Below are positions 32,661-45,137 of a stretch of DNA of 64,000 nt, in pieces; the first letter of the stretch is position 1; each line of letters begins with the position of its first letter. This DNA comes from Alligator mississippiensis (taxonomy: Eukaryota; Chordata; Crocodylia; Alligatoridae), in contig NC_081827.1 of the NCBI RefSeq assembly GCF_030867095.1, positions 28,474,501 to 28,538,500 on the forward strand, written 5' to 3'. Under the pieces are notes generated by a model. It did not search any database. It saw only the letters and a list, made by a program, of their open reading frames with translations, and was not told where the DNA came from. Made by a program: the position numbers and the translations under genes.

Positions 32661-34245
32661 AGTTATGACTTTATTAGCCCTGCTGTACACTTAAATTTGC
32701 ATCTCTCAGAAGGGGTAATGGTGCGTGACTAATGCATATGCACTCTCAGTTCCTCAGGGCAAGGTCATATCTAACGCGGAATGACTAAATGCAGGGCTCC
32801 AGCCAGCTCCCCAAGCTGAACATGGCTCTCTTGTGTTAACTTCTGTTAAGAAAACATACAAATAAAAATATGAAAGCTTGCTTCTAGATGAGATTCTCCA
32901 CTTGCGATCTTACTTGGGCAGATATAAACAGGTTGAGGAAAATAAATCAGTAATGGAGGTGTTTTGTGAGTAGATAATGTTTTGGAAATCTTTTTACTGA
33001 AGGCAAATGCTTTATTTATGTGGCTGGTAGTAACCTGAGGAACCAACATAAATAAAGGTAAAATGCTAAACTGGGTGGGATGTTAATACAAAATAATTAT
33101 TACTAAAGCTTTTAAGAACAGAAAAAGGTCTATGTATGAAATATTCATAGAAACCAGCCAGTCCCTTCACAGTTACTTGACTGGCCAATAGGTGACACTA
33201 TGGCTCTACACTGTTATTGTTGAACACACATGCTGTAAAGAAGGATTTTTAAAAGAGTAGTTTGAAAAAGTAAATATTAATGCTTTTGGCTCTCTCCTAA
33301 AATGCTGTGAAACTCATTAAATCACAGTCTATATACATCGTATGTCCAAAATGTACCAACTTTTTAAAATTTACATTGGATGTGATAGTCAAAAATAGAT
33401 ACAAGAAATATACAGGCAGATGCACTTCCTTTTATTTACCAGTAATTATTTGTTATGATGATTCTGATTAAAACTAGAAATTTCAACTAGTTTTAAAAGA
33501 AAAAAAATCATTTTTGCCACTTGCCATAGCTTATAGTTTTTATTAGACTGATTAATAAGGGTGTAGCATTTCAGGGTATACCCAACACATACAGTATCTC
33601 CATCCCAAATTAGAGTATAATTTGGCATCCATGACAGCAGATATAACACTTTGACATATGCTGGCATGCAAATTACAAAATGTGGGAAGCAGTATCAATG
33701 TAGAAGTAGTGAAGTTATTGTTCCTACATCAGTTAACATCATTTCTTTTTACTTAGAGCTCCCATTTTGTTTTAGTTGATTAGGAATGGTAGCTTTAATG
33801 TTTTAGCTTATTAATGGTAAATGTTAGATTTCCCCCAAAATATATATTTCATATAATAGGAAGTAAACATGCAATATAAAATGTAGTCAAGTTTGTGTCA
33901 ACCCCCAATGTTGGAATACTAACCAGAAAACTTCCTTGTGATTATTTTGGATAGCTTTTACTACAGAATTGGTACTTAATTTTAGGCTAAGGTGGTGGTG
34001 GGGTCTTCAAATATACCTATGGCAATTACACATTCAGCTTCTATTGAGTTTCAACATTTTAAAGCCATCAGTAAGAGACGATCCATGATACATTCCCTCA
34101 GTGGGAGGTGGGTGACTAAGTCCTTTACAAGCTTTTGAAAATCCCACACAAGAACAGAGTGCCAGGGGACAGAAGGGGCAGGGAGCATGTTTTTTCTTGT
34201 ATTTTCAGAGTGGTGTGAAATAACAGCTCTCTTATTACTGAGAGG

Positions 34246-34540
34246 GTGCAGGGACTGATGTTCATACTTTTGCTGGCATTTTTCTCCAAGGGTGGACCTG
34301 CCCTACTATGGACTGGTCAACACCAGAAGATATATCATAGCACTGCTACAAGAGTGGTTCCTGAGCCTTACGCCTTCAATCAACCAGGAGACGGCGTGCT
34401 TGAATGTGCCTTCTCCAAGTGCAGCACCTCCCTGCTTGGTACCGGCAAGAAGGTGTACCATCACGCCACAAACGAGTCCTTAAAGTATTTGATCTTTGTG
34501 TGCTGGTACATGAAGGAAGTCTTGGATTAGGACTCTGTCT
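34246..34540 (+). other. unassigned segment with overlapping open frames
   Basis: A GC-moderate, CpG-containing stretch with a 94-codon plus-strand frame (34246-34530) and overlapping frames in other phases. I do not recognise a protein family on either strand. It could be a decayed processed pseudogene or a transposon interior. Confidence 0.25.
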
Positions 34541-34814
34541 TTTGCCTGGAACTTCCAAAACTTTCAGGCATTGTTACTGAATGAGCTACAATTTGGACCA
34601 TATATGGCTACAAACAGACATTGCCTTTGTGCCACCATAATGTTTTTTTATGGTAGGACAAGGCAAAAGCAAGCATATGTCTATGCTCTTTGTCATGCCA
34701 CAAATGCCCAAATTTATCACTGTGACCAAAAGATAGTATTCATGTGTGCAACTATGCAGCAGACTGTTATAGGATGTGAGAGGGCAGCCCATAGCTGGCC
34801 AAACTCTCCAGCTG

Positions 34815-35110
34815 CCTTCAGGGGCCTGATCCAGCTGGTCCTGCAGGGGAATTCATGGGGCATGCAGGATTGAGCCCCCAACACCTTGGGAATGCTTTCT
34901 CAGGTTTCCCTGTTTCCCAAGGCATATCCCAATTCTGGCTCGGGGTGCACTTCTGCAAATAAGGAAATCCCTGGTTTCTCCACTTGCAGAGATGGAGTTT
35001 CCCTGTCTGCAGAAGCGCACCCTGAGTTGGAATCAGGATGTGCCTTTGGAGATGGAGAAACCCAGGCAGGTGTTCCCAGGGCTTCAGGGGCCTGACCCAG
35101 ATTTTCTGGG
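34815..35110. repeat. GC-rich fold-back repeat, family member B
   Basis: Left arm (about 34905-34970) and right arm (about 35000-35075) are inverted copies: the left, read in reverse complement, gives GCAGAAGTGCACCCCGAG and the right gives GCAGAAGCGCACCCTGAG. Both ends carry TTCAGGGGCCTGAYCCAG. No coding capacity and no confirmed target duplication. Confidence 0.65.
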
Positions 35111-36756
35111 CTTGCCTCAGCAAATGGGACAACCTAGCATTTCCCCCTAGATAGGTCCTAGGGCAGTGTTCAATATCAGAAGGCATACTAACTTCTTCTG
35201 AAGTACTGCTTTCTTACAAAGTGTCTAGTCAATATGACATTATTCTAATGAGCTCCAGCTTGATATCTAAAACATGGGTTCAAAACACAGACACCAAACC
35301 TTGCCTTATAAAAACCAAAATACTTTCCACTGAGACAGACATTTCTTAACAGAAAGTTGACACAGCACTGGAATGCCCACCAATCACCAGAACAGGCCAA
35401 ATACTATTCTCATTGGAGAAAACATTTATAAATATAACAGAGTAATCAATTTTTTCTTTGTCCATTCATGAACAAGCTAAAAAACACAGTTTATGTAACT
35501 TTCACTGTGTCTTACAGTTAAAAATCAAATTGATATTTGAATATTAACACAGAAGCAAAAGGTCTTAAGAAGACATTTCCCAAACAGGAACAGTCATCAC
35601 CAAAAGTCACTGCTTAGCCATCAAAGAAGTGGGCTTAAAAATTGCAACATTCCTATTAGATTTATGGGGGTGTTCTTCAGGAAATGCTTACAACAACATA
35701 AGAAAATTGATAGTGCATATAATTAGCTTGCCCATCTGTTCTTCTAGGCCTTGATCCAACAGCAACTGAAGACAGTGAAATATTCCCATTGACGCCAGGA
35801 TATTTTGAATCAGGCCTTCACTGTTCTATATGATATACAGAACTGTCACTTCAATGTCTGAAAAATGTGAAAATTGAAAGGTGTGCAGCAGGGTTGTGGT
35901 GCTAGTGTTCAACGCTCTTCTAGAGGGAAATCACTGACAAGTTCAGACTAATTTGGGAGAAGGTAGTTTCCACATCACTAGGTTGCTATGACAATTTTCT
36001 TCTCCTAACTGAACTGTGGCTGTCCCATACTTTCCTATGGAAAAAATTTTGGGAGAACAATCATCATGTAGGAGATATAGGCTTTCCACCCCCACACTGT
36101 CCTAATGGTGCAGTCAGAGTATGTGTAAATTAATGCAGAGGATGTCAGCAATTTATTCAGAAGATGATCCTGGGATGAGCAGAATTTTTAATCTGCCTTC
36201 ACAGTCCAACCTATTAAATCAAATTCAGAGGAAAGCTTTTTTTTTTTTTTTTGGGCGGGGGTAGTAGAAAGAATAGTATTGGGCTGTCTTGCTTCTCCTT
36301 TCCCCAGTAGTTTTGTTTAAAGGAATGGGTCTTCTGCTTTAATGCCCCTTCTGGGATGCTACAGCCCTCTAAGTAGATCAGCTTTTAACAAGTCTTGTAA
36401 AAGGGAAAAAAACATCCATTTAAAACAATGACAGACAATCAGATCCTAAAAGGCCCAGTATTTGAATCCAAAGTGTATGAAGTGTTTAACAGGGAAAGGT
36501 GGTTTTGTGACTACTTGTGCTTCTTAGCAGTCCAAGAATGCTAATTAATGTGCTTTTAAAAACTTTGGCTGTAGTGTGGGGCAGTACAAAAAGGGCAATT
36601 GTGTGTGTGTGTTGAGGTGGGAATAAAATGCAACCCAGAACACACACAGAGAAAAAAGGACTAGTGCAAATAAGAGTATTGAATTCATAGTACTTCTATA
36701 AAGCTATTTGAGCTTGAAGTCACTACCAAAGCTTTCAATCAGCTCTGGCGTTTCTA

Positions 36757-36990
36757 GGGCTATGTCTACACTGCTGTCGAAAGTGCAACTCCCTACCTTT
36801 TGTACCAATAGTAATGTAGTCACGGCAGCAAGCTAAGTGCAGGCTGGAAAAACCCACCTGAAGCTGGGTGAATACTTAGGCCATTTCCCTCCATTGAGCT
36901 CCATGCTGCTACAGCTACATTGCTATTAGTGCTCAAGTTAGCTAATTTAAAACTAGCTTAGCTCAGCTATGGCTACATTACACTTCAGTA
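36757..36990. mobile_element. probable MITE (GGGCTATGTCTACAC type)
   Basis: Starts GGGCTATGTCTACACTGC and contains paired AGCTAGCTTA-like and CTACAGCTACATTG motifs. It ends near GGCTACATTACACTT, a loose inverse of the start. Similar starts are common in turtle and crocodilian DNA elements. Borders are approximate. Confidence 0.4.
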
Positions 36991-36993
36991 AAG

Positions 36994-38640
36994 AGATCCC
37001 TGGGAACCTGAGGAATGCCAACATCATGGCTATATTCAAGAAAGGAGGTAAGTCTGTGTGTGGGAACTATCCAGGTATTGCCCCTCCTTTCTACAGCAGG
37101 GAAAATCCTCACCCACATCCTCCTTAACTGTTTTCTACCTCTTGCTGAAAAAATCCTACTGGAATCTCAGTGTGGTTTCCGAATATTCTGTGAGGCAATT
37201 GACATCTTTGTTGCCCAGCAAGTCCAAAAAAACGGTCGGGAACAATATCAGGACCTGTAAATGGTCTTCATTGACCTTACTAAGGCCTTTGATTCCATAA
37301 ATCACAAAGCCTTGTGGAAAAAACTGGCCAGATTTGGATGTCCTGAAAAGTGTATCAAGGTCCTGATGCTTCTCCACAACTAGATCACTCCAACTGTTCT
37401 ATGTAGCAGATTGGACACAGATCCGTTTGTCATCCAAACTGGGGACAAGCAAAGAGTCACCATCGCCACAACTCTGTTATCCATATTTTTGACGATCACC
37501 CTGGTTCTCATTAAGGACTGCCTTCCTTTTGGACCTGGCATAGTATAACCAAACAGATGGAGGGCTCTTCAATCTAGGACATTTTCACTAAGTCCAAAGT
37601 ACTCAAAACAGCAATCCTTGACTTTCAGTATGCAAATGACTGCAACATTTTTATGCATACTGAGGAAAACCTCCAGACTATGCTGGATCTTTTTGGAGAA
37701 GCCTACCAAACTTTGGGCCTCTCTCTCAACAATTGAGAAGACTAAAGTACTTTGTCAGCCTGCCCCAGGCCATGAATGTGTCCCATGCCTCCTTAGATTA
37801 CCAGAGGGAAAGACCCTAGAGGTAGTTGAACACTTCCCCTACCTCGGTAGCTACCTCTCTCAGACAGTGAACATTGATGAGGAGATCAAGCATAGGATCT
37901 GATGTGCAAGTGCCTCTGGAAAATTGTTTCAGCATTTCTTTATTGATAGCAATCTCCAGAAAGACACCAAGATCCAGGTCTACAATGCAGTCAGTATCTC
38001 CACCCTCCTCTACAGACATGAAAAGTGGCTGACCTATTGTCATCTCAAGAGTCTGGAGAGGCATCACCAATGATACCTCACATTTGATGTGGAAAATCCT
38101 CCATATCAAAAGGAAAGATAGCAACACAAATGCTAGCATCCTTGCTGAAGCCAGTGTTGCCAGTATTGAGTCAGTGAGCCTCAAGCACCAACTTCACTGA
38201 TTCATACATTGTGTGTGGATGCCTGACTCTCGACTCCCAAAACAAATGCTCTACTCCCAGCTAAATAACAGCCTGAGATCTCACCAGGAAACACTACAAG
38301 GACACATTGAAGGCATTTTTCAAGCAAATGGATGCTCACGTCAAGAGTTGGGATGAGCTGGCTGCCAACTGACTCCAATGGCATCACAATCTCAACTAAA
38401 TGGCAGCCTATTTCAAAGTAAAGTGTCTTGCCCTTGAACCAGAGAAGAGAGAGTAGAGGAAGGAAAAGAAGAGGAATCCCAACCTGCAACCTACTTTCCC
38501 CTGCAGAGAAACCTGCAACTTCTGTGGACAGATCTGTGGCTCAAGGATTGGACTCTGAAGTCAACTCAAGACCCATCAATGAGCCAAGGTAGAGATCATC
38601 CTCAAATCAAGGGATTGCCAATGATGACACTACACAGCAA
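36994..38640 (+). pseudogene. non-LTR retrotransposon remnant, not CR1 (reverse transcriptase pseudogene)
   Basis: Successive broken frames give, in order: an IFKKGG-K...CGNYPGI block, LLKKILLESQCGFRI (37135 on), VFIDLTKAFDSINHKALWKK (37263 on), FGCPEKC, a YAND in place of YADD (37625), EKTKVLCQPAPG, and HFPYLGSYLSQTVNIDEEIK (37831 on). They finish with a C-x2-C finger (CNFCGQICGSRIGL, about 38517). This is the C-terminal two thirds of a reverse transcriptase typical of endonuclease-type LINEs that end in a zinc finger. The catalytic Asp pair is damaged and several stops are present. I cannot assign the clade. Confidence 0.75.
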
Positions 38641-39617
38641 GGAAAGGTAGTTAGTCATGATAGTCTGAAGTCAGTCAAATGGCAGAGTAGACACTACACA
38701 GCACTCACCTTCACAGGTATATATACACAACACATATTGCAGCAGCCATAATCCTTGGGGTTTAAGAACCATAGGGTACATTATGTGCTACAAGTGGGAG
38801 GGGCACTGGAGAGGCTGTAATTTCCCAGATATTGAGTTCACTTTTTGTGCTTTTCTGGCTTTTCAGCTAGAAGATTAACTTCCACTGGGATTGTTTTCTT
38901 AAATCTTGCCCTGAAGAAAGGTTCTCTTGGGTAATTAACCTTTGCAGTGTATTACCATGACTATAAGCTTTTAGTAATCTCACATTGTTATCCTTTATCT
39001 CAGAGCAGGACTTTTCTAATACTCTTACACCACAGCACACATCAAAGGGGATTGCAATTGATTTTTCAGACTGCCCAGAGATACCAATTTCCATAGGGGA
39101 TTCAGTGCCTGTAAAGGTTTCTAATACATTCTTTTTATTCTTGAGCGGTTCAACAAAGTCCCTCAAACCCCACAAAAATTAGTTTGTTTTACTGCTTTGT
39201 ATCAAGCCAAACCCTTCACTGATTTATACCATTATGGGGGGCGGCGGCGGGGGGGAATCTCAATGGCAATGATATATCAAGTAGCAGGTGCCTGTGCTTT
39301 GGAAGAACACATTTGAAACCAAAGAGCATGGATGAGGCTTCTTTTATGTGCAGAACACTTTACATGTGGGTCCTCTGGTCTGCATATATCACTTAATTTG
39401 TCCATTTACTACTGTAGGACTTTTATGTTTGCCTGCTGCTCTGTCCTTTAGACTGTAGCTTTTGGAATGGGATTAAGCCATTGTTATATTTGAGAAGCAC
39501 CTGAAACAGAAATGTCTTGCCCCAGGATGGAATGAACCAACCTTAATGTCCCATATAAACCAACAATTTCCATCATACATGTTGGTCTCCAAGCCCCTCT
39601 GCACAAGTCAGAGTGCA
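38641..39617. other. intergenic, unassigned
   Basis: Unassigned sequence with a short GGGGGGCGGCGGCGG tract near 39236. The 102-codon minus-strand frame at 38867-39175 has no recognised family. Confidence 0.45.
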
Positions 39618-39636
39618 AGACACTTTGCAGAGTTTA

Positions 39637-39691
39637 ATCTATCTATATATAGATAGATATACACACACACACACACACACACACACGCGCG
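39637..39691. repeat. palindromic ATCTATC block plus (AC)13 microsatellite
   Basis: ATCTATCTATATATAGATAG forms a near-perfect palindrome and leads directly into AC repeats (39661-39686) and GCGCG. Confidence 0.95.
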
Positions 39692-39715
39692 TGAAATGGC
39701 TTTCGGAATGAATGA

Positions 39716-40395
39716 GAACATAAGTGCCATACTGGGTCAGACCAATGGGCCATCTAGCCCATTAATGTGAAATTAATGTGTTAGAAGGAGAGCACTGAAC
39801 CACATCTCTCTTGAGTGATCTATCCCCTATTCAACATCCTCCCTGGCATCTACTATTACTGGTTTAGAAATGCTAGAGAAAACAACCTCAACCATTCTGT
39901 TTGACAGCCATTACTAGATCTATCATTCATGAATTTACCAGGTCCCTTTCTGAACCTGGCTGTGCTAGATCTGCCTCTGTTACTTCTTGTGGCAATGAAT
40001 GCCATGAGTCGACTACACATTGTATAAAAAGTACTTTCTTTTGTTAGGTTTAAACCTGTCACCTACTCATTTCAGTGGGTGCCCTCTAGTTCTAGTATTC
40101 TGGAACTTGGTGAACAATAGGTCCCTGTTCACTTGGTCCACACCCTTCATGATTTTATAGATCTCTATCATATTCCTCCTTAGCCTTCTCCTTCCCAAAG
40201 TGAAGAGCCATAGCCTTTTTAGTTTCTCATGGTATGGCAACTGATCCAGGCCCGTGATCATTTTGGTTGTCCCCCTCTGTACCTTTTCTAGTTCTACTAC
40301 AACTGATTTGAGATGTAGGGACCAGAACTGCACAGAGAATTCAAGATGCGGGTGCACCATGGATTTGTCTAGTGGCATGTTGATGCCCTTAGTTT
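39716..40395 (-). mobile_element. CR1/L3-type LINE 3' end, antisense
   Basis: The plus strand reads GAACATAAGTGCCATACTGG ... CAGACCAATGGGCCATCTAG, the reverse of the 3' end of an amniote CR1/L3-type LINE. On the minus strand 40378-40067 encodes the C-terminal region (MVHPHLEFSVQFW, EKVQRGTTKMI). It is truncated upstream of that. Confidence 0.85.
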
Positions 40396-40444
40396 TGAAT
40401 TCCAGCTGCTTACATCAAATGGCTGTCTATCCTGAATGTCACTG

Positions 40445-41440
40445 GAAAATAAGTGCTGTAATGGGTCAGACCCAGTGGTTGGTATATCACGGTGACAGAG
40501 AATGGTTGCTAAGGGAAAGAGGCCAGACAGATCTGTCCTCTGCTCCTCATCTCTTACAGTTTCAAACTTTGAGAGACTGAGGAAATCTTAATTTGGATGT
40601 TGCATCCCTATTATGTTTAATAGCCAGTGATAGATCCATCCTGTATTACTTTTTTTCCAAGCCTCTTATAAACCTGGTTAAATTATTAGCCTCTATAACA
40701 TTTTGTGACGAGAAGTTCCACAAGTTAATTGCACATTTTGTGAAAAAGCTCTGTTTTCTATTTTAATTCTGCTTGCTAATAATGTAATTGTATGTACCCT
40801 GCTTCTATTAGATATAGTAAATACAAATACTTATTTACTTTCTTCATACCCTTCATGATTTCATAAACCTATATCATTTCCCCATTCAGTCATCTTTTTT
40901 ATAAGCTGAAAAGTCTAGCCTATTTAGTCTCTTCTTGTACAGAGAACTATCCATAATAATTCCAAAGTCTTTTTCTTGAATCATAACAGCTAACGTAGAG
41001 CCCATCATCAAGTATGTGCATCTCGGGTTATTCCTTCCCACAGTTGTTTCCTGTCCTATAGCCAGTTACTTGCCTCTAATGCCATTATTGCCTAATTTCC
41101 TTAAGAGCTGTTGATGTGGGACTTTCAGAAAAGTTATCAAAGTCCAGAAACACTATATCAACTGGATTATCCTGATCCACATGCTTGTTGATGCCTTCAA
41201 AGAGTTCTAGTATATTAGTGTGGCATGATCTCCCTTTACAAAAGCCATGTTAACTGTCCTCCATCAAGTTCATGTGATGGACAATCCTATTTTTTATTAT
41301 AGTTTCTATCAATTTGCCAGGAACAGAAGTTTGGCTCACCAGTCTGTAGATCCCTGGATACTTTCTGGAATTGTTTTTAAAGATTGGCTTTACATTAGCT
41401 ACCTTCCAGTTCTTTGATACAGAGGGTTTCAAACAGCCTC
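40445..41440 (-). mobile_element. second CR1/L3-type LINE fragment, antisense
   Basis: Begins with a further CATAAGTGC-like 3' end (40449: ATAAGTGCTGTAATGGGTCA). It continues into reverse-transcriptase sequence on the minus strand at 41432-41250 (NWKVANVKPIFK, PGKLIETIIKNRIVHHM). It is older and more AT-rich than its neighbour and lies in the same orientation. Confidence 0.8.
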
Positions 41441-41999
41441 ACTTCTGTGTAGTTCTTTTTGGAGTTAAATGCCAGCAAGGTCAATTTTTTTGGTTTTTCT
41501 CCTCCTACAAGGATGTCAGACCTGTTTACCTCAAGGTCACTGTCACAAAGCAGCTCGGCCAGTTACGTTTTACAAAAGTAATGGGTTACGCTTAAATATC
41601 TTGTATCAGAACAAAGCTGTATCACCTTCAAATAACAGAGGGTTTATCTACACCACTACTGTCACATGTCGTGCCACATACCCTGCCCATGTGTGCCCCC
41701 TGATGGGCTCCAAAGCCAAACATTTGGCAGTGAGGTTGCTGTGGGCCTATTCCCAGAAGCTGCTCTGTGGCACATTAGAAATCAAGAGTGGGAACAGAGA
41801 GATGAAAAGAGCACTGATAAGCCTAAAGGTTAAGAGGCCTCATTCTTGCACCAGTGTGCAGACTGAATTCCCAGTGAAAGCCAGCAGGAAGGTTTCTTTA
41901 AAAAAAGCTGACAAGATCTGGCTCAAAGCACAGGCTCTGCTGAATAAAGAAACATTGTTCTGCAGGTGATGGCAAAACATTACAATCAAGCATATACCA
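41441..41999. other. intergenic, unassigned
   Basis: A GTTTATCTACACCACTACTG start at about 41640 resembles a short DNA element, but I see no other end. The 166-codon frame at 41469-41969 has no family resemblance. Confidence 0.4.
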
Positions 42000-42345
42000 C
42001 AGCACATGCCCCTGGCAGCTGTGGGGGCACAGCTGTGCTGGTGGCGGCAGGAGCATGGCAGCAGTGAGTGGGGAGCTCCCGCAGACGTCACCAGCGCTGT
42101 TGGCAGCAGGAGGACTGCCAAGCCCGGGTCAGCAACCATCCATGGGCACCGCTGGCAGTGTCAGAAGCGGCCAGGTGCAATCACAGACCGCCCGCAGACA
42201 CCGCCAGCGGTGCCAACGGTGGGGTGGAAAGCAGCAACCGCCCGCAGACACCGATGAGTGTCAGCGTCGCCTTTTTGCAGGGGGTGCACTGCCACGCTCA
42301 GGGGCTGAACATACACCCACATGCACCCCCTACGCATTTCCCCTG
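42000..42345. repeat. CpG-rich segment with inverted and direct repeats
   Basis: Locally rich in CpG. CCGCCCGCAGACACCG occurs twice (about 42188 and 42239). GCAGGGGGTGCA at about 42278 pairs with TGCACCCCCTACGC at about 42323, and CACCGCCAGCGGTG is a palindrome. No gene is apparent; a GC-rich DNA element is most likely. Confidence 0.55.
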
Positions 42346-42544
42346 CAATCAAAACTGTAACTTGTTGTCCTGGCTCTGGAGAGAAAATGACTAGATCATG
42401 CTGCATTACATGGCAGTAATTGCAATAGCTGATGTTCTTTGTAACAAGCAGGTCCTACTCTGTGAACTCCCAGGTAGGGAAAATAACAGAAGAATACTTT
42501 CACTGAGAGATATAGTGACTGCAGTATATTCAGACTACTTAGTG

Positions 42545-42870
42545 CAGTGATTATTCAAGCAAGGTGCTGTGAGGTCCTTTAGGGGTGCCTTGGAGTGCCG
42601 TGCACTATTAGCACAATTACATGTGCAGATACCTACATGTGATTCGCAAGATAAATCCAGAGATTTCAAATATGAACCCCTAGTGTCAAAAGCATTCTAA
42701 TCTACTGCGATCTTTCTGAGCTCTTTGCAACAGAAGAATTGCTCTATTATTTTTCCGTAGTCCAAAAATGAGTGAAAGCTAAGAGCTGACATTTCCCAAG
42801 TGATGCCTTGAGTCTGAAAATTTTTAGAACCATTGACTTACTGTAACTAAGTGTATGAAGTACTTCATTT
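42545..42870. mobile_element. possible hAT MITE, one end only
   Basis: CAGTGATTATTCAAGCAAGG followed by TGCTGTGAGGTCC resembles the start of Charlie-like hAT elements. The opposite end is not identified; the right border is a guess. Confidence 0.35.
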
Positions 42871-45137
42871 CCTCTCCCAGTCCCACAAAAGACAAATAAT
42901 GTCTAAAGAAAGACTGTGGCATTAAAGAGAAGATTCATTTAGTATCAGACTCTATTGGTTTACAAAGCAATGAAACAACGATTTTAAGCCAATATAGATA
43001 AATACATTCTGGACATACTAGTTATCTTCAGGGCTGTTATCTCCATGCCCCACGCATGCTAGGATTCTAGGACTGGGACAACATTGGAACAGTCACTGGA
43101 TCTGCAAGACCATGGTGTGTATGTATTTGAGTTATTGGACACACTGGCATTTCTGGAAGTAAACCAAAATGGTGAGTTTTTAGTTTAGGCCAGCCAGAAG
43201 AAACCCTGTGCCCAAGGAACTTTTAAAACACAAGATCGCCGTTACTCCAACACTGCAGATAGTCAACGTTCTTTTTCCAAAATGGGAGTCGTACTGGCTA
43301 GTATGGACAATTTCTATCCCCTGCATTGATTGGTAAGGTTAACTCTTATAATGAGGGCTTGAAGAAGCCATGGAGGTATTTAAAATCAAGAGGCAAGGGA
43401 GCAGCATATATACAAGACTAGGGGATTCTAGAAGTGTGTAACTATTCCTGAGCTAAAAAATGTTAGCAGAGTGTCATCTCTAGAAAAATGGGCTACTGTC
43501 AGACTTCTGGCAGGGCACTGAGTTTAAATTGAACTTTCTTGATAAATTCATATCCACCTTTACCTAAAGTGATAGAGTACCCAAGTTCTATCCTTGCTTT
43601 GCTATGAGGTTTGAGTGTGACACAGGTGTGAGAGCAGAATTTGTCCTGGCGTGTTCATCTTGTATCATCTATTCACAGACTCAGCACTCTTCTGAAGGGC
43701 AGTCTGCACAAAGAACTGAGAGATTAATGTATCTTGTTTGAAGTGTACAAAGTTAGAATCAAGGTCAAAGTATTTAGAGACTATGTCAGTGGTTCTGAAA
43801 GCTTAGTGAATTCAAGGTACATCAGTAATTTGCAATTTGCTAATTTGCAAACACCAGAAGTCTAAAAAAAGCACACTGTGTAGGGCAATTTTATCCCACT
43901 AATCAGAATGATTTAGTAGCTGAGCACTGTGGTGAGGCCACACAGTACTAACATTTCATTATTTTTATGGACGGAACTACAGCATATTTACTACTTTGCT
44001 TATATGGAGTATTATTAATATGCATAATATAAATACTTGGGTTGCTGCTCTTAGTATTTCACTCAACTATTTTGTAGAAAGATAAGGTAATTTTTTATTA
44101 ACAGATACTTTGCAGAGTTTAATCTTTTAAAATATATTGTTAAAATATATGTTATATATATAGTGAATCCTTCTCTGAATTAGTATGAATATCTCCATAA
44201 AGAAAGAGACTAAAGCAGACAGAAATTGAAAAAAACCTCATATACATACCCCTAGTAGAAGACAAGCTTTTACAGAAAGCTCTAACTATACAGATTAAAG
44301 ACAAGATATTTAGCTTTTGCAAATCAACATAGCACCACTGCTCAGTCTTCTTTAAGACTAGTAGAAATACAGTTCTGTGGATGAGGTATAAGGATATTGT
44401 TTAGAGGCCCAATTCAATTCCCACGAATGGCCTAATGTGATCTGACTCTAAACCTGCCTTTTCCATCCTTTTTTTCCTTATGGCCTAGTATGTTACTTCT
44501 GAGATCGTTTGGGGCCTGATCCAGTGAGGTGCTAAGCGTTAGTAATTTCCATTCCCATTTCCCATTACAATTTCCATTACCTACCCCATTTAATGCAGCT
44601 CTATGCTCCTTTGGCCACCGTCTTTCCACTGAAAGACAAAGTGGCTAGCCTCGTTCTCCTGAACACATCAGTACTGTGCTTTGATCAGGCAAAAGGTATG
44701 CCTAGTCCTGCAAGTCACTTTCCCAGTGAGTCTAATTTCCCTTAGCACTGGGTGCAAGAGACCAGGATAAGAAATCAAACCCAGGTCCCATGTCATTGCT
44801 AGACAGCTTGTAGTCTTCAAATGTGTCAAGACAAAAAAAAATTGTGAAGGAGGCTAGTTCTTACCTTGACCTGCTAACTCCAGTTAAAACTACAAGCTGA
44901 CCTGTCTTTACTAGGAATCCTCTCAATACTAGTTACCAGGTGTTATGTAAGACCATCAAGAAAACAGCTTTTTCCCTAATAAAGCTAAGGCCTATGACTG
45001 TCTATATGCAGAAGGTGTTATGAAAATTTCCCACTATTACTATTACACAACACCTTTACACCACCTTCACACCAGAGGACATGGCAGGAGGCAGTGTCTG
45101 TGAGGGCAAGTATTGTACAAATTATTAGTCTTTAAAC
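42871..45137. other. intergenic, unassigned
   Basis: AT-rich. Contains a 23-bp match (44103-44125) to 39618-39640. No gene was recognised. Confidence 0.45.

Larger units (their letters stand above)
32661..36755. other. intergenic between GC-rich repeats and LINE remnant
   Basis: AT-rich and mostly unassigned apart from the segment at 34246 and the fold-back repeat at 34815. A T14 run lies at about 36239. No gene signals were recognised. Confidence 0.45.

Noticed and set aside
41469-41969. 166-codon open frame
   Set aside because: Starts at the edge of a LINE remnant and has no recognised family; treated as chance.
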